This document shows, piece by piece, positions 45,546-58,260 of a stretch of 64,000 nucleotides of DNA (its first letter is position 1; each line of letters opens with the position of its first letter). Below the pieces are notes generated by a model. The model was not told the DNA's origin, did no database searches, and saw only the letters and a list, made by a program, of their open reading frames with translations. This stretch comes from Siphonodentalium dalli (lineage: Eukaryota > Mollusca > Scaphopoda > Gadilida > Siphonodentaliidae). The stretch spans positions 78,593,980-78,657,979 of the forward strand of contig CP136063.1 of the NCBI GenBank assembly GCA_032622095.1, written 5' to 3'. Made by a program: the position numbers and the translations under genes.

Positions 45546-47067
45546 ACTTTCTGCTCAGAGATGTAATCAGTGTTCAGGGAGCCGCGCATATATATAAGAC
45601 AATGAACTGGCACATGATATATAATGCTGCACCAGCGCAACTCCCGTCATGGAATTGTTAATGCCAATACTTTAATGTAAGTCGACTTGAGTACAACCAT
45701 TGTTGTTTAACATAATTTAATGAGAAAATATGCAGGGCACAGCAATGGTCATGGTCAAAGTTATCTGAATTTTAGAGCCTTTCTAATATGTTGTTTGTAT
45801 CTGACCATCTTGGACAACGGCGTGGACTATAATTAAAATCTAGAGCACCATGTACGATGCTGTAAAGTTCGGTGTTCTATAGAGGAGCGGATTCGACCAA
45901 AAAGTTGAGAGTTCAACTCCCCCACACCGAGTCACGACACACGGAAAATAATATCTTCTGAAAGCGGATGCTAGCATCATTCCGTGATACTGTCATATCT
46001 GAAAGTTGTGGGGTTGCTACGGAAACGGCGAGTATACAATTTGGAGAAAAACAAGTTAACATAATTATAGTCAAGTTTGAGCTATTGCCATGTGTTGGCG
46101 TCCGTATGTTACTGCGAGCGTGATCTGTCAACAATTTAATTTGTAACACCCTACAGGCTAAATCCCTCAACCAATCGTCACAAAACTTCACACGAATCTT
46201 CCGGGTGACCTCTAGATGTGAGCCACCGAAATTCGTTAAAAAAATTCGTTTTTGAAAAATTTACATGCATGTTTCGGATCGCCTCTAGATGGGAGCTATT
46301 GAGAATGATCTACTGAGACTTGCAGATGCCACTGAAATGATCGAGTATAATGCTCGTTGTTTATTCTGGACTACAGAATCACACAAATTGTGTGCAAACA
46401 GGCGGTTCGGTGTTGCAAAAAATAATGTCATTTGAATATTATAGGTACCAGCGTTGCACTGAAGCTGGAAATATCACAATGGACGATCCGTGTACCGATG
46501 GAAACAAATTGTTGGATGGGCTAATCCTTTCTACGTTAATTGTGTCGTTTATTAATTTGGGTGTGGAAACACACATATTTTGGATCCTCAGCTGTCACCC
46601 GCGCCTCCGCTATCACCCGTTCCGGTTACCGTGATGAACTAGGAAGTTATGACATGCTTTTGGATCTTCGGCATTGCCGTGCATCGAATTACGATACAGC
46701 AAAGAACACACGTGCTGTCTGAATTGAAACTGTTCGCTGTGGTTCGCCGTCGCAACGTATATGTAGATTGTATTTAAATTATGCCTGTATAAAATCAAAT
46801 GATGTTTACACCCGGCAGATAAATAAAATAAAGCGGCTATGTGAATACGCTTAATTGTCTGTATTTGTGAATGCGAAATACATCATAGATTACGGGATAA
46901 GATTGTTTCTAATTATCATGTGATTTCATAGTTAAGTCGGCTTTCCTTAAAACACCACACGTACACTGCGTGTTGATGTATGACTGTACAAGTCTCCCGT
47001 GGAAATTATGAGAATATTCAGCAGTTTTTGCTCAGAGATGTGATCAGTGTTCATGGAGCATCGCATA

Positions 47068-48167
47068 CAGTGTTCGCGCTGGACCGAAAAAAACTTTAGC
47101 CAAAAGTTTAGCCAAATGGAAATTTTATTAGCCAAATGAAAAAATGTTTAGCCAAATGTTTTTTGGCCAAATTAAAAAAAACTATGGCCAAATTAAATCA
47201 TCGTTTTCTGGTCGGTTCACAATTAATGACTAAAACGTCAAATCTAACAGACACAGGTAAAATACACATTAATTTAACTAATTTTGATGAACTAGAAATA
47301 TTTTTATATATATATCATTTATTAAAAAAATATTAATCTCTATGTGAAAGAGTGTATATATGTATGCATGTGTCGTGTATGGGGACGTCGTCTGTATGTG
47401 CGTGTCAGACAGAAGGAATATGTGTATGCCTATAACTAATGAAATGGTAGGCGTAGGTGTGCATGAGAATGAAATTATGTAAATAGATGCTGCGTGTGTT
47501 GTGTTATTATTCTAATTGTTATTTGTATAGATATGACATATTTATACTTTTTGTGTGGTCATGTTTTCTAATTGTATATATGTTAAATTTTCGTGATTGT
47601 ATTTGACATCTCTTCATTATATGGAGGAAAATAAAGATATATATATTATCAAATTACAATCTGTCATAAAAGCATGCATATTATTTTGAATGTATCGGTT
47701 TTGACAAATAGCCACAAAATATCTGTCGTGATTCACATTTGTCTGATTAAGCTATTGTCTTACACTTGGTGCTCATAAACCTTGACCGTCATAAATACAA
47801 TGTCATCATAAACATGCATTGTGCAGGAGCCCCGTGAGTGACCAGACAGACAATGGGGGATTAGCGGATTAAATTTAAAATAAAGACTTTTGCTGTTTCG
47901 TGCAGAGTTAGTGGTTTCCCTTTGTACTGTCCGCGATCGGGTTTCCCCTTTGTACAGTCGGTGATATATTCCCACTTACGATGTTTTTGGACTAGATCGT
48001 TCACATCACAGAATTGAAAACCCACTTGCCAAAAATTCATGCTTTCATTCTCCATTTGGGGTAAAAAAAAAAGTTTAGCCAAAAGTTTAGCCAAATGAAA
48101 TTTTTATTAGCCAAATTCGAAAAAGATTAGCCATTGGCTAATTTGGCTACCGACAGCGCGAACACTG
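47068..48167. mobile_element. hAT-like non-autonomous transposon (1,100 bp)
   Basis: Perfect 14-bp terminal inverted repeats CAGTGTTCGCGCTG, flanked by an exact 8-bp duplication ATCGCATA (47060-47067, 48168-48175). Subterminal repeats of TTTAGCCAAA occur at both ends. No transposase frame. Same family as 2662-3180. Confidence 0.9.
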
Positions 48168-48529
48168 ATCGCATATATAAGACTAGCAGATTAGCCCGCC
48201 ACTGTCGGGATTGGTCCCATGGCTTTGGTAGATCCATTAATATTTTTTTTTTCAAGGTAACCCCGTACGTCGCTGCCACCGCTGATGTCCGAAATAAAGC
48301 CCAAGGTCATTTGCGGGTACCCGTGTCAAGGTCATGTTGGGTGGAAAAAATAACCCGAAAAACATATTTCCCGTCACGAGTTGACCATACATAACAAAAT
48401 TCACATCGATGTCACGATGACCCGTTTCAAGACCAAGGTAACCTCGGGCGGACAAACTGACCCGAGGAAAATCTCCCCCGTCCCTTGGAACCCCTAAGTA
48501 CGAAATTTCGTCTCGATATCCCCAGTTTT

Positions 48530-49020
48530 GACCTGACGTATATTTTTACTAAAGTAGATAAACGCTCTTTAATAGCGACGCCTCATATACAAACGCTCAT
48601 TAATGATCACGCGATTAACCCATCAATCGCCATTACGGTGGTAGTTTAAGGGAGAAGGGGTGGACGCATGGGCTCGCGAATGGTCCGAGTGCACTGCCTA
48701 TGGATTTTTACCATTACACAACAAGTTTGGGTTCAATCGGCCCAGCAGTTTTCGTCTCGATATCCCCGGTTTCCGAGACGGTCAAATGCCGTATATTTTC
48801 ACTAAAGTAGATAAACGCTCCTTAATAGCGACGCGTCATATACAAACGCTAATTAATTACCACGCGATTAACCCATCAATCCCCATTGCGGTGGCAGTTG
48901 AAGGAGTGGTCGCACAGGCTCGCGAATGGTCCGATGACACTTCCCGTGTTTTTTTACCCTTGCACAGCAAGTTTGGGCTCAATCGGTCGAGCCGTTTTCG
49001 AGTCTATAAAGGACATATAT
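48530..49020. repeat. Two tandem units of about 240 bp
   Basis: Both share ACTAAAGTAGATAAACGCTC, ACGCGATTAACCCATCAAT, GCTCGCGAATGGTCCGA and CAAGTTTGGG(T/C)TCAATCGG. They lie within the extra DNA of copy B. An apparent 128-codon frame spans both but shows no domain. Confidence 0.7.
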
Positions 49021-49240
49021 ATACACATATATACGTAGTAGAATAATGCACTGGCACATGATCTTTAATGCTGCACAAGCACAGCTCCCGTCATGAAATG
49101 GTTATTACCAATATTTAATTAAGGTATGTCGAATTGAGTACGACCATTGCTGTTTAACATAATTTAATGAGAAAATACGCCGGGCACAGCAACTGGTCAT
49201 GGTCAAAGTTATTTGAATTTTAGAGTTATCGTTCGTTGCT

Positions 49241-51450
49241 GTAAACACTACTTCAGGTTACACTGGTGTAAATGTTTTCCATAGGCCTCAGTGCTAACGT
49301 TTTAGAGTATACTGTTGGCAATATAAATTTTGGGTCCAAACTTTTCTTTAAATCTGAAAAATTGATATTTGGGGAAACTGTTTACGCAAAAAAAAACACG
49401 TCCGTCAAGCAGGGAAATCGCCTTTAAATCTTGTTTTCGTAAATAGTGTCAGAACCGCACTAAAAATACTGTCATATTTTAGACCACACCAAAAAATTCA
49501 AACTTCTCTACAAAGGATTAATTTCTGTGCCAATGGCTATTTTACCTATGGGAAATCATAGGGAAGAGGTGTGATGATTTTTTTAATGCAAAAAGCACAC
49601 AAAGCTATCGACCAATCAGGGCCCAGTGTCTATTTAATTCTCTCCGAACCCCATTTACACAAGTGTAACCTTCAGTTACAGCTGCGTATTTACTACATGC
49701 GGAATTTCGTCGCTGCATGTTTATTGATAACTATCTGAAACAGGTTCCCTTGGGGAGTCTTTATTCACCGCCCCAGGGGCCCATGTGCACGCTTTGCGCA
49801 CATAACAGACAGATCCTACTCTTTTATATATATTGATCATATTATTATGCTACATCAATATATTCTCAGACAAATAGGTTCTTATTGGACCTAAATATTG
49901 ACATTGGTTCATATTTGGATTTATTTTGTTCTGATGTAAGACCATAGTGGACTCATACCCGTTATTATGTTGGATGGCGCGGGCCACAATGAAAACACAT
50001 ACATAAAGAGCGTCATCTGGCGCTGACATAGGCACATAGTAAGCGTATTTGTGTTTTGTTATTTATTTAATTCAGTTTCTTTACTAACGCTCAATCATAT
50101 CACATTTACGATTCGGTTATGGGGTCTAAATAGATCGATAATAGATCACATTTCATAGAAGCCACATATCAAACTCAAATAAATACACGGTGAAGGTATA
50201 GATCTGTTATGTCGGAAATATATAGTTGTATAGTAATGCTTGTGTCTTTGGTACAATTATTCTTTTCTCGGTTCTCAATTTATTCCCGGAAAGGAAGTCA
50301 TTATATGTAGCACCTCGTTTCGGACTTTCATAATGATATTGAATAGCGTTATTTTGAGGTAGGGTCGAGACTGCGTCAAATTGAAAAAATATCCACCTTA
50401 AAGCTGGTTGATAACTCGGTCCCGTCTGCGTGTTTATTCTTTTGACCACGCGGATCATTCGAACCGGAACTGATGAGTAGGTGTGACCACGCCGAATTAT
50501 CGTTTATACGAGAATAAGATCGCAATAAAAAATAAAATGTGACAGTATAGTCGATATTAGTTTAATTATAAAACTATTCGGAGAAATCGACAAGCAGTTT
50601 ATACAACACTGTTCTCGTTGGCCAGAATTTTTCAACCGCTGTTAGTGAATACGACTCACGGGTCATGATATCGTTGACATGCTCGAAGCACGGTCATACA
50701 ATTTGTTAACGATTCGTTGCGCCATCCCACACAGATGAAAATCGCAAATCAGGACTTCAACCTATCGAAATACAACACAGTCAAGCTGCGACGTGACAAC
50801 AATGATACCGTCAGCACGAAATCTGAGGGGACATGAAAGACAAGACTACAAAAAAATACACGAAGTATGCTATGAAACCTACACAAAACACGACGACGAC
50901 AGTCACACTGAGCGTAAACAATATACACAGGAATAACAATATAATAACGATGAGAGGTTAAAGAACGAAAAATAACTAACGCCTATAAAGACAAAACAGG
51001 GCCAACCCGCACCATAATTATATGATGACGCTTGTAGGGAGAACAATGATGACGAGGGAGACCCATCAGAAGCAAAAAGTCGAATAAATAAGCGAACCAA
51101 TACAACGCCACAAAAATAAGGAAGCATAACACGCCCTGGAGGAAAAGATAAATAAATAGCCAGACTACAGAAATAGAAGAAGACAAAAGGTACAAAGGAA
51201 GTTATTAAAAATAAAAAAATATAAATCACCAGACATAGATAGATTAAATTTAAATTAAAGAAAAAAGCAGAACGAATAATGAAAAGTGACATCGTTTTGA
51301 TAGCGATTCAACAAACATTTCCAAATATGATTCAGATGGGGATTTTTATCCAAAAAAAATGTTACCATATGCAAAGAAAATGTCTGGCCTAGAAACGGTG
51401 CCTTCATATAAGGTGTAATATCCACAGGCATGTCCTCAGGCCTTCTTACA
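49241..51450. other. No confident gene
   Basis: AT-rich. CCCCAGGGGCCCATGTG at about 49771-49787 resembles the end of the Mutator-like family at 16-17.5 kb. GGCGCGGGCCACA near 49977 recurs at 53.1 and 57.0 kb. A hydrophobic minus-strand frame at 50903-51292 is opposite a Lys/Asp-rich sequence that may be decayed retroelement DNA. Confidence 0.4.
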
Positions 51451-51454
51451 AATG

Positions 51455-51760
51455 GAATAGGTCACAAAGAAATTAACTTTTAAGAGTCTTTCTCTCAATT
51501 ATTCGTGGCAGGAGAGATTGAAACTTTAGTAATTTCTATCTTGAAGCGATGAAATTGCATAAACTGGATTAGAAAAATGGCATATTACTATGTTTACGAG
51601 TGGAACTTTTAGATTTTATGCAGCCTGGCTTAGTAGAGTAGAAACAAAGCACCTAGGCTGAGGATCCGACCAAAATAGAAACCCCAATACTAGCTGGGAA
51701 TTTTCGAAAGAGAAGGCCGACTTTCTCCGTTTCACTCAAAACTTATAAAAGCAGGAGACA
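51455..51760 (+). pseudogene. Possible gag-like retroelement relic
   Basis: Plus-strand fragments in several frames (QLFVAGEIETLVIS, KLAYYY-like, FYAAWLSRVETKHLG) resemble a gag-like segment found upstream of DIRS-type RT in invertebrate genomes, and a DIRS-like RT relic follows 1.5 kb downstream in the same orientation. The match is from memory and the frame is broken. Confidence 0.3.
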
Positions 51761-51856
51761 TTCGGTATAAGAAAAACAAAACAAATTTCACCGATGGTAA
51801 TCCCGACGAATAAGACATGGAACATGGTATTGCCCTGACTATCAAAGAGTTTCAAT

Positions 51857-52146
51857 GTAGTTTGGCATACTAAAGATTGTAGTTTGGCATACTATAAAGA
51901 TTGTAGTTTGGCATACTATAAAGATTGTAGTTTGGCATACTATAAAGATTGTAGTTTGGCATACTATAAAGATTGTAGTTTGGCATACTATAAAGATTGT
52001 AGTTTGGCATACTATAAAGATTGTAGTTTGGCATACTATAAATATTGTAGTTTGGCATACTATAAAGAGTGTAGTTTGGCATACTAAAGAGTGTAGTTTG
52101 GCATACTATAAAGATTGTAGTTTGGCATACTATAAAGATTGTAGTT
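51857..52146. repeat. 24-bp minisatellite (about 12 units)
   Basis: Unit TAGTTTGGCATACTATAAAG plus ATTG, nearly perfect, with two units missing TATA. Because 24 is a multiple of three, open frames appear on both strands (YYKDCSLA, YSMPNYNL); these are repeat artefacts. Confidence 0.95.
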
Positions 52147-52489
52147 ATTGAGAGAAATTGAAACAAGTGACTCAGAAGTCACTGGTAATCATAAAGAGCC
52201 GAGGAGGCCAATGCAAATGAAAGGACTTTATTGCAAACGCACGAAATTACACAGGATTTTATTTCTGTAAATTCCTATGGTGAAAGTATCGAAAACAAAT
52301 AGAAACTAGAGATGGGCCTGTCCCAGATGGAACTGAGGTATATCCCGTATTCAACATGTTATTTGAATGTAGTAGCCATTACTGTATATTGGGCACTGAA
52401 ATTATGTGAACAGGTAACCCTAAATCCCCTAAGCCCTAACACTAATCTTGAACCTCTTAACCTTTGATCCTAATCCTAAAACATATTGA

Positions 52490-52835
52490 CTGAAAACTGT
52501 AGGAATGATATATGCAGCAAGTTTCTGAAAAAATCGACCGAAAAAAAAGGAATAAAAGCTCGGACAATATTGTGCGTTTTGAGAGGATTTTGTAAGTTGA
52601 AAAAGGGGGCTAACGCCACCAAAATAAATCGGACAGACCTCATAATCGCAGGTGCACAGGTTCCCAGGGTACTGAATATCTGTGCCAAAGTTAAAAAATA
52701 TTGACCAGAAAATGTAGGAATAAAAGCTCGGACAAAATTGTGTCCACGGACGGACGGACAGGCGGTCAGACGGACAAGCTGATTCCAGTATACCCCCACA
52801 ACTCGTTGCGGGGGGGGGGGGGGGTATAGCAAGAA
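52490..52835. repeat. Dispersed repeat ending in GGACGGACGGAC and a G run
   Basis: GTAGGAATAAAAGCTCGGACA occurs twice (about 52543 and 52713, first copy imperfect). A (GGAC)n stretch and ATTCCAGTATACCCCC then a G17 run follow. This pattern is widespread in mollusc non-coding DNA; class unknown. Confidence 0.5.
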
Positions 52836-53279
52836 GAGGAAATCCTCGAAAATATTAAGTACAAGGGTTGGCAGAAAATAGCAGCATAACGATAGTTCAC
52901 ACATAGATATAGAGCCTTCTGTGATTAACGATAACACAAATATGGCAGTCGAAGACCCAGGATTCGACACTAGCCAAATCACTGCAAATATCATAATCTG
53001 GGACGAAGACTTTGATAACCATACAGTTACATCGCATGACAAAGTATATGAATCTAAGTGTAGTAACGTTTATGTGTACGCTCTTTAACTGTGTTTTCAC
53101 TGTGACCCGCGCCAAAAAACGAAATAACGGATATGACTCCATTATATGCTTATCTCAGAATTAAATAATCACATTATGCACCTATTTCACATTATAGGTA
53201 TATTATGTACATATTTCTGTGAGAGTATATAGAAGAGAAAGCCGTAGTAGAGACACATATTTATAAACGAGATCTACAA

Positions 53280-54560
53280 AGGGCTATGGGGAAGTTCCCT
53301 GTTGCCCAGGCGATGTACACTTTTCTTGGTTTCACCCATGAAGGGAACATTTATCTTGACATCTTTTTGACAATGTGATTGAGGTCCACGTGCCTATATG
53401 TTTCATAGAGTTTCAAACACAGTTGCATTTATATAATTAAAGCATGGAATCAAGGTAGTAAACTATCTTGAAGACATAGCTTCAGCAGAAACGGCCGAGA
53501 AAGCAGATTCTTCATTTAAACGGACATGGCTCATTCGAGCCTCCATTTTTGTTATACGTAATTCGGAGCTACGAATACGACAGGTCGATAAATATATGAA
53601 CTGTTGAAAACCCGGCTTCATATGCTCTGAGAAACACTTGCCAAAGTCACACATTTTCCAGCCGTTTTCAACTTTTCGCCCGAACTCAGATAAACGCTCA
53701 TTATTGCTACCATAACAGGAATAGACTACCGCGGAACGCACCTTTCTATCCACGTCGTGCAAATGGCTTTGTTTTATTACACCGAAAGCGTGCATGCCCA
53801 CGTTCAAATCAATATGACATTTATGGGAGAGCAGTTCGATACAGAAGAATTAACACTCTCAATTACATAAGAAAGATTAATCGAAATATCTCAATTAGCA
53901 AGTACCTGGTTGAAAAAAGAGAAGCCCTCTCTTCGTGAACTTCAAAGTCTGTTGGGAAAAACTGAATTTTGTATGCGCTTGCGTAAGGCCTGGCAGAGTC
54001 TATTTTTTTATCAAAAATGTTAAACTGGCTCCGAACACTTGACGCATCAAAACCAAATACTAACATTTTAACACCAGAAGATGTCAAATTAGACCATAAA
54101 TGGTGGTCAGTATGCTTGCCAACATTTAATGGAGTTCCAATTATTTGCTTTGAAAACTGGTGTCAACGTGACACAGTTAGGTCAAAAGATTCTTGTCTAA
54201 TCGGAATTGGTGGAAAAGAATATTTTCATGCCACATTTCCAAAATTTTGTAGTAACAATTTTTTTAGACACAAACTCACTAGAACTTCAAGCAATAGTAG
54301 CGGCAGTCAAACTTTGAGGACCTGAGTCGATGGGTAAAACGATTCACCCCATGATACACAAGGGACAAATTTCATCAAAGCTGTTTAAGAGAAATGTGCT
54401 TTGTTGCAGCTCAAAACCAAATCTAAATCATTGCACCTTATTTAAGAACACACGAAGACAGACTGGAATATCTGTTATGAAGGTGTCACACCAATCAAAG
54501 CCATAGTATACAATCTAAGCAATGAAACAAGAGGAAAGTATAAAGAAATCGAAATAAATT
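53280..54560 (+). pseudogene. DIRS-like retrotransposon relic: reverse transcriptase and RNase H
   Basis: In successive plus-strand frames: LGFTHEGNIYLD, FHRVSNTVAFI, VVNYLEDIASAETAE (RT active site, YLED for the usual YLDD, about 53458), LRELQSLLGKTEF, KMLNWLRTLDAS-like, DHKWWSVCLPTFNGV, IGIGGKEYFHATFP, LELQAIVAAVKL and LREMCFVAAQ. The order (RT then a WW..F...NG / GGKEYFH RNase H) is characteristic of DIRS-type tyrosine-recombinase retroelements. Several frameshifts and stops break it. The clearest single frame is 54017-54325. Confidence 0.75.
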
Positions 54561-55121
54561 AACACCTTTTCCAAATTATGCATGATTGGTAATTTCAGAT
54601 GAGCAATTGGAAATCTTGAAAAAGACGCAAGGAACTCCCGAAACACAGCATTTCCAGCTGGCATCTACAGTAATTTGAGGACGTAGTTCTCAACCTACAT
54701 ATACACAGTTCTGCTTTCATTTGAACTTGGATCACATTCGCGCCAAACCACATGTTCTCACTTATTATGTAGAACATTTGAGCAGATCATTTAAATCACA
54801 CACGGCTATTATAAATTATCTAGCACTTCTCTAGCAGAAGTAAAAACTTTACATAGTTTTCTGGATCGCGATTGCGAATCGGTAAATTCATATTCATTGA
54901 AATTAACAGTTAAATGAATCTCTCGTAAACACCCTCATCAACAAAAAAGAGCCAAGCCGATTACAATTGAAATAATTAAATTAGTAATTAAAATAAAAAT
55001 GGATTGTCCTCCAAAAGTCTCCTTGTGGTGCATAATATTATTTAGATTTTTCCTAATGGCCAGAAAATCCAATCTGGTGCCATCATCAGCAGCAAAGTAT
55101 TATACAAACAAGATACTCAAC
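54561..55121. other. No gene seen
   Basis: AT-rich, possibly decayed 3' part of the DIRS-like relic; no recombinase motif was recognised. Confidence 0.4.
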
Positions 55122-55125
55122 TTAA

Positions 55126-55619
55126 AGACACGGTTGGCCTTGGTGGTGGGTATCCTGTGAAAATATCTCCACCCGTCAAAAACCGCCACAACAGAAAGAA
55201 CATCAAAATGTAGATAGACTTTGTCCGTATACAAATAAGAAATATCGCATAAACAGTATGTTATGGTCATATGTTTGACCATTGTTATGTAAACAAAAGC
55301 ATAAAAAAGTTACTTTTCTGGTGTTTGTTTATATTATGATGGTAAACATAAAGAGCGTTCTTTGTTGGTGAATACCTGAAATGGTACTATTAAAAAGCGT
55401 TTATGCCATTTGTGTGTGATTAGCCAGTAGCATTGTGCTGTCTTCTGTAACACGATCAGGCTCTTGCTTAGGTAAAATATAGTAGGTCTTTATGATAACA
55501 TGCTGTTTACGCGATCGTCATGGTATATATGAACGGAACTGTACGCGTTTTAATGTTTTTCTGTTTACGGTGTTTGGAACAAATATGAATATTTTCGACA
55601 ATTAAGGCCGCACGTGCCT
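55126..55619. mobile_element. TTAA MITE family B copy 3 (494 bp)
   Basis: TTAA at 55122-55125 and 55620-55623; TIRs AGACACGGTTGGCCTT and AAGGCCGCACGTGCCT. Closely matches the nested copy at 33027-33518 in reverse orientation. Confidence 0.85.
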
Positions 55620-55623
55620 TTAA

Positions 55624-56380
55624 AGGTAGAGAAAGACCATCGGCTTATCACTTTTAATTGGTCAAAAATAATTCAATTTGGCAAAAAGGATTTTTTTATT
55701 CCAATAATAGCTATTCCAGGCTCACAATCATTCCAGTGATGGCATATCTAAGCATGAAAAAGCTTATCAATGCCCCAGCAGACGGCCCTGCCTTTGTTAA
55801 ACATGTTTCAGGCCAGTAAAGGCCAGTAACATACAGTGAATTCACTCTTTTTCGTATATATTTCGATAAAATTGGTGAAGATTCATATTCGTTTTCCTTA
55901 CATTCCATAAGGATAGGAGGTGCATTGTTTGCATTTGAATCGGGAGTTCATTCGGAGCTTATTCAGTTGCATGGCAACAAGATGAGCGACGCTTACAAAG
56001 TGTATCTTGAATTCACATCGAAAGGAATAAATATCGAAAGAATAATTTACTCACTATGTCAGAAAGAATTGCTAATCTTAAAGACATTTTAAATTTCAGG
56101 TCAGTTGGGAATCAAATCAGTTCTAATTTTGTGGGTTCCATTATTAATACATCGACAACATAGATTATACAAAAGTCAGAAGTTTCAGAGGAACAACCAT
56201 AATCGCACTCACAGCAATCATATATAGTCAACATATGGAGACCTTTATTATGAAGTTCGACCCCATTATCCTGCATGTAGGTACGAACGAAACATCTAAT
56301 TGAAAACATTCAGCCGAAGATATTTCAACAGCCTACACCAATCTGGTAGCATCATTATTCAAAATACAAAAAATCATGAC
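55624..56380. other. No gene seen
   Basis: AT-rich; no supported feature. Confidence 0.4.
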
Positions 56381-56389
56381 AACATAATA

Positions 56390-56940
56390 TATTTTGTAAG
56401 TTTTTGTGATTTTCTGCCATTAAAACCGTGTCATCAGCATATAAAATGAGTAACAATTTTAAGTATATGTATGCAATTGTTCCTTGGTATGCGTGGATAT
56501 TTTTTGGAGTCCAGTTGCGTCTTGCGCAGTCATAAACGATTCCAGGTCGTCAAGATAAATTGCAAATAGTAGAGGGGGGTAGGTTACACTCATTATCTAA
56601 CTCCTAAAAGGCATGGGGATGTTACCGCCAAGCTATTTCCGAACCGGACTCGAGATTTAATGTTCGAGTACATGTTTTAACAACTCTTAGAAATTTGCCA
56701 TTTACTCCGACTAGTAGCAACTTTTGTCAAAGACCCATACTCTATAGAAAGTTCTCTCGAAGTCAATGAATGCACACTAAATATTTATATTAAACCTTCC
56801 AGTAATTTCGGTCATCGATTGTAATTTGAAGATATTATCAGCCGTTTAGTATCCTTTTCGGAACCCAAATTGGTTTTCCAACTTATCCCCGCGCAAATAC
56901 GGACATAATCGACCTATGAAGTGGAATAGGTACATACTCT
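56390..56940 (-). pseudogene. LINE RT relic, downstream half
   Basis: Minus strand, reading from 56930: LENQFGFRKGY, TADNIFKLQSM, AFIDFERTF (motif A), LLFAIYLDDLESFMTA and LLLILYADDTVLMAEN (YADD active site retained at about 56440). Stops and frameshifts intervene. It is a different LINE lineage from 42613-45469. The upstream half is at 58258-58450. Confidence 0.7.
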
Positions 56941-57248
56941 GATTATTTGATAATGATATAATCAGATAATGGAGTCATATCCGGTATTTCGTTTATGGCG
57001 CGGGCCACAGTCACACGTTAAAGAGCTTATACTAGAAAAGTCGTGATTTGGCTTATTTTTGTCATATTTCGCACATTATCTGCTCAGAATCGCCTCATTA
57101 TGAGTCAATAATGTGACTAACACGTTCTGAATTTCAGCACATTATCGACTCAAAATTAGGCAATTCTAAGCAGATTATCTACCTAATACATGTCCAATTA
57201 TAAGCAGACAATGTACGGGGTTTTGGGAAGAACAGACTGGCCGAAATC

Positions 57249-58260
57249 GTCATCTCATGTTTAAACCTGGTCTACGTAAACCTATAGGTTTAAACCGCCG
57301 TGAGTCAGCAAAATCCGTGGTTTAAACTCGAGACCGCAGGTATAAGTGACGCATTCGTCATCTCTGGTTTAAACCTGGTCCAGCCAGACCAGTGGTTTAA
57401 TAGCAGTAGTGTCTCTGTACCGTCGAGATAATTAAACGTACTTTCATAATACGTTTTATTGATGGCGAAAATCAATAGTTACGACAGTGGTCATATTTTG
57501 ATTGGAAATTTATAAGCGAGAAGCAGTCACACTTATAAAGCGTATGGGGGAAAAGTTTTTGTCGATTTCAATATTGTTTTTGCGTTTTATAAGCTTAATC
57601 CTGGCAACTAAGCCATCTAATTCGGCTGTCCAGCTAAACCAGCTTTATCGAGGCTAAACTTGAGATGACGAATTCGTCTTTTCTTCATCGCGGTTTAGAA
57701 TTGTCAAACAATCAGTCAAAGGGTGGAGCTGTAAATAATCTCGAGTGAGGGCGTGTCTAAGTGGCGACCGCGACTTGTGTTATCATGTCACATTTGATTC
57801 ATTCGTACGGGAGCTTTGCTCAGATATGGACATGTTCCTAAATATATGATATTTACAACTATCTTGTGTTTGTTTTGTTTGGCTTGTGGCAATCACAAAT
57901 ACTGGTGTTTTCTACGAATTCATTTGAAGGGGTCAACGTTTTAATTTTGACACCAAAACGATGCTACTGCATGACCAGATATGCTATACACATAGCTTGC
58001 AATCCTTAACTTATATTGCTATATGAGTAAAATTTGTTAACTTATTTTGATGTAGATCATGCCACAAAGACCCCATTATATCGTCTATCTTTTGGTCCGA
58101 TTAGTAAGAGGATAGTATGATTGCATAATCATATCACCGAATCGAGTTGTCAATTAGCTGGCAACTGAACGACAAAAACGCCCCTTAAACCCGGTTTGGC
58201 TGGACCGCCAATGTAGGTTTAAACCAGGTTTAAACTCGGAGGTTTAAACAGGAGATGACG
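57249..58260. mobile_element. TIR element splitting the LINE relic
   Basis: Ends CGTCATCTCATGTTTAAACC and GGTTTAAACAGGAGATGACG are inverted repeats. A second inverted pair of the same end type lies inside (about 57357-57385 and 57663-57672), as if two related elements were nested or one lost internal DNA. GTTTAAACC motifs recur at both ends. AAT flanks both sides. No transposase frame; superfamily unknown. The 310 bp left of it also lack LINE homology. Confidence 0.55.

Larger units (their letters stand above)
23791..45785. repeat. Tandem duplication copy A, interrupted by four insertions
   Basis: Roughly 1.6 kb of original sequence, now spread over 22 kb. Segments 23791-24139, 24505-24623, 28870-29146, 42163-42612 and about 45470-45785 align in order with 45803-47067 and 49046-49240. 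Shared blocks include GACAACG(A/G)CGTGGACTATA, ACTGAGACTTGCAGATGCC, CGGTTCGGTGTTGCAAAAAA and GATGTTTACACCCGGCAG. The gaps are the MITE, foldback, LTR element and LINE. Confidence 0.8.
45803..49240. repeat. Tandem duplication copy B
   Basis: Homologous to copy A without its four insertions: CTATT at 46082-46086, TTT at 46272-46274 and GTTT at 46549-46552 are single-copy target sites. It has its own insertions: hAT 47068-48167 and about 860 bp of repetitive sequence at 48185-49045. The end (49046-49240) matches 45600-45780. Confidence 0.8.

Noticed and set aside
50903-51292. Hydrophobic 129-codon minus-strand frame resembling a membrane protein
   Set aside because: The hydrophobicity follows from being opposite an A-rich Lys/Asp-type sequence; another overlapping frame is equally hydrophobic and no helix spacing is convincing.
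51884-52166. Long repetitive frames on both strands (YYKDCSLA and YSMPNYNL repeats)
   Set aside because: They arise from a 24-bp minisatellite whose length is a multiple of three; no start context or unique sequence supports a gene.
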